Assembly (NCBI GenBank): GCA_019119415.1
Contig: DWXB01000017.1
Span: 1 to 64,000, forward strand
DNA from: Candidatus Ligilactobacillus avistercoris
GTDB lineage: Bacteria; Bacillota; Bacilli; Lactobacillales; Lactobacillaceae
Direction of reading: 5' to 3'
Length of the DNA: 64,000 nucleotides
Below the pieces are notes generated by a model. It saw only the letters and a list, made by a program, of their open reading frames with translations, had not been told where the DNA came from and ran no database searches. The translations under genes were made by a program, and so were the position numbers. Shown in pieces: positions 56,647 through 64,000 of this stretch. The first letter of the stretch is position 1. Each line of letters starts with the position of its first letter.

Positions 56647-57279
56647 CTAAACAATTTTTGTGCCGTGAACCTGGTTTACTTTGAGGGTGGAGGCGAGTTC
56701 TTCATAGTTATCACGAGTAACGCCCCCGCCAGGCATAATGGCAATTCGCCCGGCGGCGTAATCGATTAGTTGCCGAAGATGATCGGTGTTTGCCGTAATC
56801 GGGTTTGATGCGGGACCACCGTGAGTCAAAATCCGTTCAAATCCCCGGTCGACCAGGTAATCGATTGTTTGCTGTTGCTGTGCCCAGTCCAGTTCATCGA
56901 AGGCCATATGCATGACCAGCTGCATTCCCCCTGCAGCCGCACTTAATTGATCCATTACTTCAATATCGAGTGTTTTTTCCGGGGTGAGGGCGCCAAACGC
57001 AACGGCATCGATTCCAAGCGCCTGAGCCTCAAAAATATCCGCCTCCATGATTTTGACTTCGGTGTCAGTATAAACAAAGTTTCCCCCACGCGGACGAATC
57101 ATCGCCGTTACCGGGATATGAAACTCGGCGGCGTACTTATGGGTTTCTGCCATAACCCCCCTACTTGGGGTGGTCCCGCCGACAGCGAGGTTGTCGCAGA
57201 GTTCAATACGCCGTGCACCGTTTTGAATAACGGTCGGAACGGTCGTAAAGTTTTCAACACATGCTTCCTTAATAATCAT
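56647..57279 (-). CDS. cutC: copper homeostasis protein CutC
   Basis: A 210-residue TIM-barrel protein of the CutC family. MIIKEACVENFTTVPTVIQNGARRIELCDNL and GGTTPSRGVM, FVYTDTEVKIMEADI and ILTHGGPASNPI are family motifs. CutC binds Cu(I) and is linked to copper tolerance in some species, although the mechanism remains debated. It follows the lactonase gene by 24 bases on the same strand. The metallothionein-like gene elsewhere in the window could act in the same process. Confidence 0.92.
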   Translation of the reverse strand: MIIKEACVENFTTVPTVIQNGARRIELCDNLAVGGTTPSRGVMAETHKYAAEFHIPVTAMIRPRGGNFVYTDTEVKIMEADIFEAQALGIDAVAFGALTPEKTLDIEVMDQLSAAAGGMQLVMHMAFDELDWAQQQQTIDYLVDRGFERILTHGGPASNPITANTDHLRQLIDYAAGRIAIMPGGGVTRDNYEELASTLKVNQVHGTKIV

Positions 57280-57303
57280 AGTTGTCTCTCCGTTTCTAGT
57301 TTG

Positions 57304-58332
57304 TTAATGGTTAACGGGATGCGCAAAGGAAACGCAAATGGCTTCCGGGGTGGCAATTCCCTGTTGGATAATGGTGAGTTTGCCGGTCCGTTGGTCCCGC
57401 GCATAGAGGGTCCCGCTGTCACTCTTTTGGTTAACCGCAAGAACAAAGTGTTCGGTCGGATCGAGGGCGAAGTCGCGGGGGAAATCGCCCGCTGTACTAA
57501 TCTGCTGGATGAGGGTGAGGGTGTCGTTTTGGGTAGCAAAAACGGCAATGGTGTTGTATCCCCGGTTTGAAACGTATACAAACCGGCCGTCTGCGCTTAC
57601 CCGAACAGCCGCACATCCGTTATATTCGGACCAGTCAGCTGGGATTGTGGGAACGGTTTGTTCAATCCGGAACAGTCCGGTGAGCGGTTCGTACTTGAGC
57701 CGGGAAACCTGGCTACTGAGTTCACCGACAATGTATGCTGTGTTTGAGTGGGGGACAAATGCAAGGTGCCGGGGGCCATAACCAGCTGGGAAATGCACAA
57801 TTGCTTGGGCGAAAAGCCCGCCCTGGTCAGTAACGTTATACGTTGTTAGCGTATCGTTCCCAAGGTCAACCGCAAAGAGACGCTTGTCCGGAGTCAGGCC
57901 ACACATGTGAACGTGGGCGCTTTCCTGTTCTGGCCGGGGACCGTTTCCCGTGTGTTGGATGGTTCCCGCCCGGCTTAGCGTGTGGTCAGGATTGAGCCGG
58001 TAGCTTGTGATTGTTCCCTTATGGTAGTTGGCGGCAAAGACCAGTTGTCGTTCGTTATCAACACACACGTGGCACGGGTTAGGGCCATCATCCAGGACCC
58101 GGTTATTCAGCCGGTGCCGGTTCATTGCGTAACTTAACACGCCTCCTTGGCCCCACTGGGAGGCAATACTGATTAACTGCCCATCGGGGGTTTGCTGTAG
58201 GTAAGTGGGATTTTCAACTTCGAGGTATAACTGCGGTTCGTCCACTTGTCCCGTAACAGTATCAAGGGTACCGGCGTAGATTCCCTGACTGGTTTTTTTA
58301 GTGTATGTTCCAAGTAAAAAGTGCTCTTTCAT
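57304..58332 (-). CDS. lactonase family protein, 6-phosphogluconolactonase-like
   Basis: A 342-residue seven-bladed beta-propeller of the lactonase (YbhE/Pgl) family, which hydrolyses 6-phosphogluconolactone. Motifs seen: GTYTKKTSQGIYAGTLD at the N terminus, DGPNPCHVCVDNE, AHVHMCGLTPDKRLFAVDLGND and GDFPRDFALDPTEHFVLAVNQ. In a heterofermenter this would serve the oxidative branch feeding phosphoketolase. It is the first gene of a two-gene unit with cutC. Its minus-strand -10 (TATACT, 58369-58364) is close to the start. Confidence 0.88.
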   Translation of the reverse strand: MKEHFLLGTYTKKTSQGIYAGTLDTVTGQVDEPQLYLEVENPTYLQQTPDGQLISIASQWGQGGVLSYAMNRHRLNNRVLDDGPNPCHVCVDNERQLVFAANYHKGTITSYRLNPDHTLSRAGTIQHTGNGPRPEQESAHVHMCGLTPDKRLFAVDLGNDTLTTYNVTDQGGLFAQAIVHFPAGYGPRHLAFVPHSNTAYIVGELSSQVSRLKYEPLTGLFRIEQTVPTIPADWSEYNGCAAVRVSADGRFVYVSNRGYNTIAVFATQNDTLTLIQQISTAGDFPRDFALDPTEHFVLAVNQKSDSGTLYARDQRTGKLTIIQQGIATPEAICVSFAHPVNH

Positions 58333-58435
58333 TCCATTATCCTCCGCATAATTACTCCATTTTAGTATATCATTTCACCCGGAGAAGCGAAGGCGTGGTG
58401 TGGTAAAATGGGAACGATAGTAATGGGAGTGACGG

Positions 58436-58792
58436 ATGATGAAAGCTGTAATTAAAGAAGTTGGCCCTGCTGCTCTCCAGAAGGGTGATCCGTTTTTAAT
58501 TTTGTTTGAGGAGGATGCGGCGCCCATGCTCCGGCAGGTGGCGGTTCTGCAGCAGTTTACTGACCGAACGCCGGTAACCTTACAGGCAGGACAGCAGATT
58601 AAAATCGGTGACCAGGAGTACACGATAACCTTTGTTGGCCCGGTGGTAAACGAAAACCTGGCAACGATTGGGCATACCGTCCTGGTTTTTGATGATGTAC
58701 CGGCAGAGCCGCGGCATAACGGGGTTTACCTGACGCCCAAGCAAGTTCCCCAAATTAAACCGGGAATGACCATCATTTACGGGGAGGATTAG
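58436..58792 (+). CDS. PTS glucitol/sorbitol-type IIA component (orphan)
   Basis: A 118-residue stand-alone IIA-Gut domain. LILFEEDAAPMLRQVAVL and GDQEYTITFVGPVVNENLATIGHTVLVFD are typical, with the phospho-acceptor histidine in the latter segment or near. No IIB or IIC gene for glucitol is adjacent, and the next gene is a tRNA deacylase. TGGTAAAAT at 58402-58410 is an extended -10. It may have a regulatory or moonlighting role, or serve a transporter elsewhere. An ATG three bases downstream is an alternative start. Confidence 0.83.
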   Translation: MMKAVIKEVGPAALQKGDPFLILFEEDAAPMLRQVAVLQQFTDRTPVTLQAGQQIKIGDQEYTITFVGPVVNENLATIGHTVLVFDDVPAEPRHNGVYLTPKQVPQIKPGMTIIYGED

Positions 58793-58794
58793 CA

Positions 58795-59298
58795 GTGGCT
58801 AAGCAGAAGAAATTGAAAAAGACAAACGAGGAACGGTATTTAGACCAGCATGGAGTTGCGTACACCGAAAAGAACTTCGACTGGGTTGGTCGGGGCCAGG
58901 CGGCCTTGGAGGATGCAGCTGCCGTGGGAGTGGCTGCCAAGAGCATTTTAAAAACAATTGTGCTGCAAGCCAATAATGACCCGCACGATTACCTGGTTGT
59001 TTGTTTGCCGGTCGAGGATGAAATTGACCTGAAGACCGTTGCCCGGGAATTAGGAAAGAAACAGCTTCATTTAGCCGACGCTAAGCGGCTAGTTAACATT
59101 ACGGGGTACGTTCATGGTGCCAATACACCAATTGGAATTCATGCGAACAAGGGGTTTCCAATCTACTTTGACGAACGCATTCAGGAATTTTCAGAAATTT
59201 CTGTATCGGCTGGGAAGCTTGGCCGGTCCGTTCGGGTGAACCGGGAAGCATTAGTCACCCTGGTTGAAGGCCAGTATATCCACGTTGTTCGCGGATAA
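58795..59298 (+). CDS. YbaK/EbsC-type aminoacyl-tRNA deacylase
   Basis: A 167-residue trans-editing protein of the YbaK/Cys-tRNA(Pro) deacylase group. KSILKTIVLQANNDPHDYLVVCLPVEDEIDLK and GYVHGANTPIGIHANKGFPIYFDE are family motifs, with the conserved lysine in the first. It likely clears mischarged Cys-tRNA(Pro). Starts with GTG two bases after the PTS gene, with GGGGAGG upstream, so the pair is coupled. Confidence 0.9.
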   Translation: MAKQKKLKKTNEERYLDQHGVAYTEKNFDWVGRGQAALEDAAAVGVAAKSILKTIVLQANNDPHDYLVVCLPVEDEIDLKTVARELGKKQLHLADAKRLVNITGYVHGANTPIGIHANKGFPIYFDERIQEFSEISVSAGKLGRSVRVNREALVTLVEGQYIHVVRG

Positions 59299-59376
59299 GG
59301 GTTGTGTTCTAGAAGTTAACGTGTTAGATTGAAGATACATTTAGCAATTATTTATTGGGTTGTTGCTAATTATTAA

Positions 59377-59419
59377 CGTAGCCGTTCGCCGTGCCCACAC
59401 CGAATGGTTACGCTTTTTT
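59377..59419 (+). terminator. terminator before trmL
   Basis: CGTAGCCGTTCG / CGAATGGTTACG, 12 pairs with wobbles, then CTTTTTTT. A smaller hairpin TTAGCAA / TTGCTAA lies just upstream at 59341-59369. Confidence 0.8.
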
Positions 59420-59442
59420 TATGGACGAAAGAGGAATGGATT

Positions 59443-59955
59443 ATGACTAACCACATTGTGTTATTTGAACCACTGATGCCGGCGAATACCGGGAACATTG
59501 CCCGGACCTGTGCAGGAACGAATACGGTGCTGCACCTCATTAAACCGTTAGGATTTTCAACGGACGATAAGCACCTTAAACGGGCGGGGCTAGATTACTG
59601 GGATAAGGTTAAAATTGTTTATCACGATAACCTGCCTGCTTTCATGGCAACGTTAACGGCAAATGACGACCTGCACATCGTTTCTAAGTTTGCACTGCGT
59701 GATTACGCCAGCGTTGATTATAACCAACCGGAACGGGATCAGTATTTCCTGTTTGGAAAGGAAACAACGGGGTTGCCGGAACCGTTTATGCGGCAACATC
59801 CCGATGAATGTATCCGGATTCCGCAAAACGATGAGCATATCCGGGCATTAAACCTGTCCAACACCGCGGCAATTATTATTTATGAGGCGCTCCGGCAGCA
59901 ATCCTTCCCGCAACTTGAGCGGGTTCACCGGTACGAAAACGATAAACTAAAATAG
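59443..59955 (+). CDS. trmL: tRNA (cytidine/uridine(34)-2'-O)-methyltransferase TrmL
   Basis: A SPOUT-fold enzyme that methylates the wobble ribose of tRNA-Leu. The 170-residue protein has VLFEPLMPANTGNIARTCAGT (motif 1), LFGKETTGLPE (motif 2) and IRALNLSNTAAIIIYEALRQ (motif 3, SAM knot). The ATG at 59443 follows AGAGGAATGG; the ORF extends upstream into a terminator and that part is not used. It precedes ftsK by 10 bases. Confidence 0.95.
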   Translation: MTNHIVLFEPLMPANTGNIARTCAGTNTVLHLIKPLGFSTDDKHLKRAGLDYWDKVKIVYHDNLPAFMATLTANDDLHIVSKFALRDYASVDYNQPERDQYFLFGKETTGLPEPFMRQHPDECIRIPQNDEHIRALNLSNTAAIIIYEALRQQSFPQLERVHRYENDKLK

Positions 59956-59965
59956 GAGGGACACC

Positions 59966-62269
59966 ATGGCACGGAAGCAAGCAACTTCCCGGAAGAAGAC
60001 AACTTCCCGGAAAAAACGGACAACAAAGGCTTCTCAACAAGTGAGCGCCCGTTCCTTACGGGTTAGCGGCGCATTAATGATATTAATCGCCGCCCTTGGC
60101 CTCTTTAAACTCGGCTTTGTTGGGGCAATGATTGGTAATGTTGTCCGCATTTTCTGGGGGGATGCCTATCAGATAGGAATTATTCTGGGAATTATCTTGG
60201 GAGGATTTTTGTTAGTTACTGCCAAGTGGCCCCGGATAACCGCCCGGTATGGGGGTGGGGGTGCGCTTGTCTACCTTGGAGTAATGCTCTTTTTAACCAT
60301 CCACACCATTGGAACCCTGGGTGCTCACAGTCATTTTATTGGAATTACGTGGAATACGATTGTCAACGATATGGTTGGGGGGAGCGTCGCCAGTTCGGTT
60401 GGTGGCGGACTAGTCGGCGCAGTGTTATACACCATGACGTTTTTCCTGGTTGCCAAACCGGGGAGCTATCTGGTAGCGGGGCTTGCAGCGATTGTTGGGC
60501 TGTGCGTCCTTGCGGGGGTAACCGTTCAGGAAATGATTGACGTTGTTGGACGCGTTATGCAAGTTAGTTTGCAACATTGTGGTGCGTGGGGCCGCCAGTT
60601 GATGGCAATGATGCAGGAGCACCGGCCAAAACAACGGACAGCCGAGAAGCAACCGTCCACTAGCACGGCTCCGGAACCGCCTCAAGAGCAGGATGATGAG
60701 CAGCTTCCTCAATCGGTGGCCGACCGGACGGGGGATAGTGTTAAGGAAAGCGCCCTTAATACGCAGGTGGCAAACTGGAGTGACCAGTCACCCGCGCCAG
60801 AAAAACCGGCGGAGCAGCCGGTCGAGATTTCGGCAACTAAGGCAAATCCGAACTACCAGCTGCCGCCAGTTGGTCTGTTGCAGGACGTCCCACCAACTGA
60901 CCAGAGCAAGGATAAGGAGATCATTGCTAAGAACCAGCAGGTCCTCCAGCAGACCCTCACAAGCTTTGGGGTGGACGCGGAGATTAAGAACACCATTCTG
61001 GGTCCAGCGGTAACGAAGTATGAGTTGCACCCCGCAATTGGGGTCAAGGTTAGTAAGATTGTCAATCTGGCGGATGACCTTGCCCTTGCCCTTGCAGCCA
61101 AGGATATTCGGATTGAGGCGCCGATTCCCGGGAAGGCCCTGATTGGAATCGAGGTCCCTAACCAGCAGGTCGCAACCGTTGCGTTTAAGGACATTATTTC
61201 TGCCCAGCATAAGGATCCGAAGAAACCCCTGGAGGTTCCGCTAGGACGGGACGTATCGGGAAACCTGGTAACAGCCGACCTCGCAAAGATGCCCCACCTG
61301 TTAATTTCTGGTTCAACGGGAAGTGGGAAATCGGTGGCGATTAACGGCATTATTACGAGCCTCCTGATGAAGTGCCCACCGGATCAGGTCAAGTTAATGC
61401 TTGTTGACCCCAAAAAGGTTGAACTGGCGGTGTACAACGGGATTCCGCACCTGCTGACGCCCGTGGTCACTAACCCGAAAAAGGCGGCAATGGCCCTTAA
61501 TAAGATGGTTGAGGAAATGGAGCGGCGGTATGATTTATTTGAGGACACTGGCCAGCGCAACATTGCCGACTATAACGCAATGGTTACACGGCAAAACGCC
61601 GACCAGGGGACCGCAGAGCCAACCTTACCATACGTTGTTGTCATCGTTGATGAGCTTTCTGATTTGATGATGGTCGCTTCGGATGCGGTTGAAGGGGCGA
61701 TTATTCGGCTTGCTCAAAAAGCGCGGGCTGCTGGGATTCACATGATTTTGGCAACGCAGCGGCCGTCCGTTGATGTTATTACCGGGTTAATCAAGGCTAA
61801 CGTCCCGTCCCGGATGGCCTTTGCGGTTGCATCGGGCACGGATTCGCGGACCATTCTGGATGTAACGGGAGCAGAAAAGCTTTTGGGCCGGGGTGACATG
61901 CTGTTTAAGCCAATTGATGCAAATAAACCAGTGCGGGTTCAGGGCGCGTTTATCTCGAGCCAGGACGTTGAAAACGTCGTTAACTTTGTGAAGCAACAAC
62001 AGGAAGCAGAGTATGACGAGGCGCTAAATATTTCAGACGAGGACATTGCGGACTCCCAGCCGGCCGAATCAGGGGAAGACGCCCTGTTTGACCAGGTGAT
62101 TGACCTCTTACGCCACGAACAACGGTGCAGCGTATCAATGTTGCAGCGCCGCTTTAAGATCGGGTATAACCGGGCGGCGCGGATTGTCGATGAGTTAGAG
62201 GAGAAGGGGATTGTCGGCCCCCAGGATGGGAGTAAACCGCGGCAAGTCTTCTTACCAAAAGACGAATAG
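59966..62269 (+). CDS. ftsK: DNA translocase FtsK/SpoIIIE
   Basis: Pumps DNA during septation and chromosome-dimer resolution. The 767-residue protein has four N-terminal membrane helices (about 35-205), a Q/P/E-rich linker to about 320, the motor with Walker A ISGSTGSGKSVAING and Walker B VVIVDELSDLMM, and a C-terminal winged helix gamma domain (CSVSMLQRRFKIGYNRAARIVDELE) that reads polar DNA sequences. A basic, threonine/lysine-rich start precedes the first helix. ATG after GGAGGGACACC. Confidence 0.97.
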   Translation: MARKQATSRKKTTSRKKRTTKASQQVSARSLRVSGALMILIAALGLFKLGFVGAMIGNVVRIFWGDAYQIGIILGIILGGFLLVTAKWPRITARYGGGGALVYLGVMLFLTIHTIGTLGAHSHFIGITWNTIVNDMVGGSVASSVGGGLVGAVLYTMTFFLVAKPGSYLVAGLAAIVGLCVLAGVTVQEMIDVVGRVMQVSLQHCGAWGRQLMAMMQEHRPKQRTAEKQPSTSTAPEPPQEQDDEQLPQSVADRTGDSVKESALNTQVANWSDQSPAPEKPAEQPVEISATKANPNYQLPPVGLLQDVPPTDQSKDKEIIAKNQQVLQQTLTSFGVDAEIKNTILGPAVTKYELHPAIGVKVSKIVNLADDLALALAAKDIRIEAPIPGKALIGIEVPNQQVATVAFKDIISAQHKDPKKPLEVPLGRDVSGNLVTADLAKMPHLLISGSTGSGKSVAINGIITSLLMKCPPDQVKLMLVDPKKVELAVYNGIPHLLTPVVTNPKKAAMALNKMVEEMERRYDLFEDTGQRNIADYNAMVTRQNADQGTAEPTLPYVVVIVDELSDLMMVASDAVEGAIIRLAQKARAAGIHMILATQRPSVDVITGLIKANVPSRMAFAVASGTDSRTILDVTGAEKLLGRGDMLFKPIDANKPVRVQGAFISSQDVENVVNFVKQQQEAEYDEALNISDEDIADSQPAESGEDALFDQVIDLLRHEQRCSVSMLQRRFKIGYNRAARIVDELEEKGIVGPQDGSKPRQVFLPKDE

Positions 62270-62274
62270 CTTTC

Positions 62275-62317
62275 ACAACATGTAGCAGTTATATATTTGA
62301 CAACCACTACATGTTGT
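62275..62317 (+). promoter_or_regulatory. inverted repeat overlapping the pnuC promoter
   Basis: ACAACATGTAG (62275-62285) and CTACATGTTGT (62307-62317) are perfect 11-bp arms with 21 bases between. TTGACA (62297-62302), 17 bases, TTTAAT (62320-62325) forms the pnuC promoter inside and next to the repeat. The lack of a T run argues for an operator rather than an ftsK terminator. A niacin-responsive repressor such as NiaR would be one candidate, but I cannot confirm the motif. Confidence 0.55.
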
Positions 62318-62371
62318 TGTTTAATGGTGGTGTTGTGCATGACAGAAATTATTAAATAAGGATTGAGTGGA

Positions 62372-63121
62372 ATGAAAGACGAGTTAAACATGTGGCGGCA
62401 TCCCCTAGGGTGGTTTTTGCACCAGATCAGCGGATGGCCGCAGGCGAATTACTACTTATGGTGGTTTGCCTTAGGAAGCCAGCTGATGCTTTTAGTAACG
62501 GGTAAGATTACAACGCTTACCCTGGTCACGTTTGCAGGGACGATGATTGGGGTATTGTGTATCCTTTCGATCAACGCCGCAAAGTCGGTCAACGGAATTT
62601 TAGGGGTAATCAGCGCACTTTGTTTAATTTATGTTGGGTTACAGGCAAAGAACTATCTTTCATGTTTTGAACAGGTTGCGTACATGCTTACGCTTGATTT
62701 CCCGGTAATTTTTGCGGTGAAGAGCTGGAATGATGAAACCGTTCATCATTTGCGCAAGTTTACTGCCGGCAAGTGGATGGTCGCTTTGATCGCAACGGCA
62801 GCGGTGTGGATCGTTTCTGCGTGGGCTATTGGCCGGTATACGAATGATCCGCGGCCGTGGATTGACGGGCTGAGCTTTGCGGTTAGTCTTACTGCGGGGA
62901 TCATGTGTTTTCTCCGGTACAATAACCAGTACTACTGGTGGTTGTTTAGTGGAGTTGCCCAGTTGGTTCTGTGGGCCGTGACGTTCAGTCAGGGGGACGC
63001 AACGCTGGCAATGGCCGTTAACTCGAGTATATACGTTGTGAATGACCTAATTGCCTTTTGGAAGTCACCGTGGTTTGAGCGGGGGCGGCGCCAGGTAGGT
63101 TTGGGTCAGCTTGAAAAATAG
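62372..63121 (+). CDS. pnuC: nicotinamide riboside/mononucleotide transporter PnuC
   Basis: A 249-residue polytopic membrane protein of the PnuC family, which imports nicotinamide riboside by facilitated diffusion coupled to phosphorylation. About seven membrane helices; the family signature regions SINAAKSVNGILGVISALCLIYVG and YYWWLFSGVAQLVLWAVTF rich in aromatic residues are present. The ATG at 62372 follows AAGGATTGAG. It has its own promoter with an inverted repeat. NadR-type kinase is not in the window. Confidence 0.9.
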   Translation: MKDELNMWRHPLGWFLHQISGWPQANYYLWWFALGSQLMLLVTGKITTLTLVTFAGTMIGVLCILSINAAKSVNGILGVISALCLIYVGLQAKNYLSCFEQVAYMLTLDFPVIFAVKSWNDETVHHLRKFTAGKWMVALIATAAVWIVSAWAIGRYTNDPRPWIDGLSFAVSLTAGIMCFLRYNNQYYWWLFSGVAQLVLWAVTFSQGDATLAMAVNSSIYVVNDLIAFWKSPWFERGRRQVGLGQLEK

Positions 63122-63133
63122 GATATTAACGGC

Positions 63134-63162
63134 AAGCTGGGATGATTAGTCCCAGCTTTTTT
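63134..63162 (+). terminator. pnuC terminator
   Basis: AAGCTGGGA / TCCCAGCTT perfect stem followed by TTTT. Confidence 0.88.
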
Positions 63163-63185
63163 GATGGCATTGATGTAAAAGATGT

Positions 63186-63214
63186 TTGACAATTAACCGT
63201 CGAATTAGTATACT
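63186..63214 (+). promoter_or_regulatory. promoter of the XRE module
   Basis: Consensus TTGACA, 17 bases, TATACT: the best sigma-A promoter in the window by eye. Confidence 0.88.
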
Positions 63215-63219
63215 GTAGG

Positions 63220-63237
63220 TGTAAAATATATTTTACA
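63220..63237. promoter_or_regulatory. 18-bp palindromic operator
   Basis: TGTAAAATATATTTTACA is a perfect 18-bp palindrome covering the expected transcription start, 16 bases before the XRE GTG. The short HTH regulator it precedes is the natural binder, giving autorepression of a very strong promoter. Confidence 0.75.
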
Positions 63238-63253
63238 TTTAGGGGGTGCAGAA

Positions 63254-63454
63254 GTGCAAAACCGAATTTTACAGTTGCGCAAGGCACAGGGGTATTCCCA
63301 GGCACGGCTGGCTGATTTGACCGGGGTGACGCGGCAAACAATTAATGCGATTGAAAACGCTAAGTATTCCCCGTCGTTGGAATTAGCATTTACCCTGGCG
63401 CGGGTACTGGACGTGACGGTTGATGAACTCTTTACGATGGAGGATGGTGATTAG
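63254..63454 (+). CDS. XRE-family HTH regulator (66 residues)
   Basis: A tiny regulator consisting only of a Cro/C1-type helix-turn-helix: QARLADLTGVTRQTINAIENAKYSPSLELAF is the HTH, ending VLDVTVDELFTMEDGD. This YozG-like type often controls a neighbouring small membrane protein. Starts with GTG after AGGGGGTG. The preceding perfect promoter and palindrome suggest autoregulation. It is cotranscribed with the membrane protein gene that begins two bases after its stop. Confidence 0.9.
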   Translation: MQNRILQLRKAQGYSQARLADLTGVTRQTINAIENAKYSPSLELAFTLARVLDVTVDELFTMEDGD

Positions 63455-63455
63455 G

Positions 63456-63902
63456 ATGACGTGGATTAAAAAACAGCTATTAGTACGAGCGGTAACGATG
63501 ACGCTGATGTTGGTTTGTTTTAGCGGATTAGTAATGTTTATTGATAGCCGGTTATTATCAGGCGTTTGTTGCCTGGCAATGGCGGTGGTGGCAATTATCC
63601 GACTACGGTTAGTTCGCGAATCAGTTAACGGAATGAAACCGCGAGTATGGGCGTTGCGGGCACGGCCGTCGTATCCTGCGGGCGATGAACGGGAACAGCA
63701 CCTGGTTTTAAGTGCGGGCTATATTGCAGGGCAAACAGTCGTTGTGTTGACAATCGTTTTTGTATTTGGCCTTGCCCTAATGAATGCGGCGCACCCAGTT
63801 ATGGTTCCGCTCCCGGTTGTTGTGGTGGCGGTTCTTGGAATGATGATTATCCACGAGTGGTTGGTCGTCGGCCTTTACTGGTACCTTGAGGTACACCAGT
63901 AG
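63456..63902 (+). CDS. small membrane protein paired with XRE regulator
   Basis: A 148-residue protein with four hydrophobic helices (about 8-28, 33-50, 82-105 and 112-145) and a polar loop ARPSYPAGDEREQHLVLSAGY between helices two and three. It resembles DUF2178-like membrane partners of small XRE regulators, but I am not certain of the family. I use the ATG at 63456 (MTWIKKQLLVRAV) after GGTGATTAGG; an ATG 12 bases upstream overlaps the regulator's end. Function is unknown. Confidence 0.72.
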   Translation: MTWIKKQLLVRAVTMTLMLVCFSGLVMFIDSRLLSGVCCLAMAVVAIIRLRLVRESVNGMKPRVWALRARPSYPAGDEREQHLVLSAGYIAGQTVVVLTIVFVFGLALMNAAHPVMVPLPVVVVAVLGMMIIHEWLVVGLYWYLEVHQ

Positions 63903-63943
63903 GAAACAAGGAAGCACCCGTTTTAGTTCTGGGGTGTTCGGTG

Positions 63944-63949
63944 TATAAT
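63944..63949 (+). promoter_or_regulatory. -10 element for the truncated last gene
   Basis: TATAAT preceded by GTG (extended -10) about 35 bases before the ATG at 63984. The -35 region TTTAGT is weak. Confidence 0.5.
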
Positions 63950-63983
63950 TATCCCGCGAATTAATACGGAAGGAGGCGCAGGT

Positions 63984-64000
63984 ATGCGCCGAAAGTTAAC
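63984..64000 (+). CDS. start of an unidentified gene, cut by the window end
   Basis: ATG with GGAGG at 63972-63976 and five following codons (MRRKL) before the window ends. The sequence is too short to identify the product. Confidence 0.5.

Overview
The window is a chromosomal segment from a low-GC-phylum lactic acid bacterium with an unusually GC-rich genome. I place it in Limosilactobacillus or a close heterofermentative lactobacillus, without naming a species. The reasons are lactobacillus-type gene orders (sufCDSUB, dnaX-ybaB-recR-tmk-holB-yabA-rsmI, tsaB-rimI-tsaD, gap-pgk-tpiA-eno, divergent pepQ/ccpA, comG operon followed by a YtxK-type methylase), heavy use of the Arg codon CGG with a matching tRNA-Arg(CCG), and a 6-phosphogluconolactonase-like gene that fits a pentose-phosphate/phosphoketolase lifestyle. 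Almost every base can be assigned to a housekeeping gene or a recognisable control site.

Layout. 0.1-4.9 kb: Fe-S cluster assembly operon sufCDSUB. 5-8.3 kb: a flavodoxin and membrane glycosyltransferase pair on the minus strand, then map and galU. 8.5-11.1 kb: nrdH-nrdE on the minus strand, split by a terminator and preceded by two NrdR-like boxes 32 bp apart; nrdF and nrdI are not in the window. 11.2-21.3 kb: rRNA methyltransferase, tadA, the SRP RNA, a replication/repair block (dnaX to rsmI), an acyl-ACP thioesterase, and the tRNA t6A genes. 21.3-27.5 kb: an ABC-F ATPase, rex, groES-groEL with a canonical CIRCE and a second degenerate one, a 45-codon cysteine-rich metallothionein-like gene, clpP with a CtsR operator, and tRNA-Arg. 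27.6-32.6 kb: gap, pgk, tpiA and eno, each with terminators or promoters between them and a long untranslated leader before gap where many relatives carry cggR. 32.6-37.6 kb: ClC transporter, secG, rnr, smpB.

37.7-38.4 kb is the clearest accessory island: a Sec-dependent class IIa (pediocin-like) bacteriocin with a YYGNGVYC box, directly followed by an enterocin-A-type immunity gene and driven by a promoter whose -35 overlaps a cre-like sequence. 38.4-48.6 kb: LTA-synthase-family sulfatase, pgi followed by an unusual GC-rich duplicated repeat in its 3' untranslated region, a CBS-domain protein, MscS channel, DUF948/YtxH pair, pepQ, ccpA and yebC. 48.6-53.3 kb: comGA-GG competence pseudopilus operon plus the YtxK-like methylase. 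53.3-64 kb: yutD, HAD phosphatase, TIGR01906-type membrane protein, tagO/wecA-like transferase, cutC and lactonase, orphan glucitol-type PTS IIA, YbaK-type deacylase, trmL, ftsK, pnuC, an XRE regulator with a palindromic operator and its membrane partner, and the first codons of a further gene.

The items most worth follow-up are the bacteriocin/immunity cassette, the metallothionein-like small gene, the duplicated structured repeat after pgi, and the regulatory architecture at nrdHE, groESL, pnuC and the XRE module. All product names rest on sequence motifs read by eye; no database search or folding program was run.
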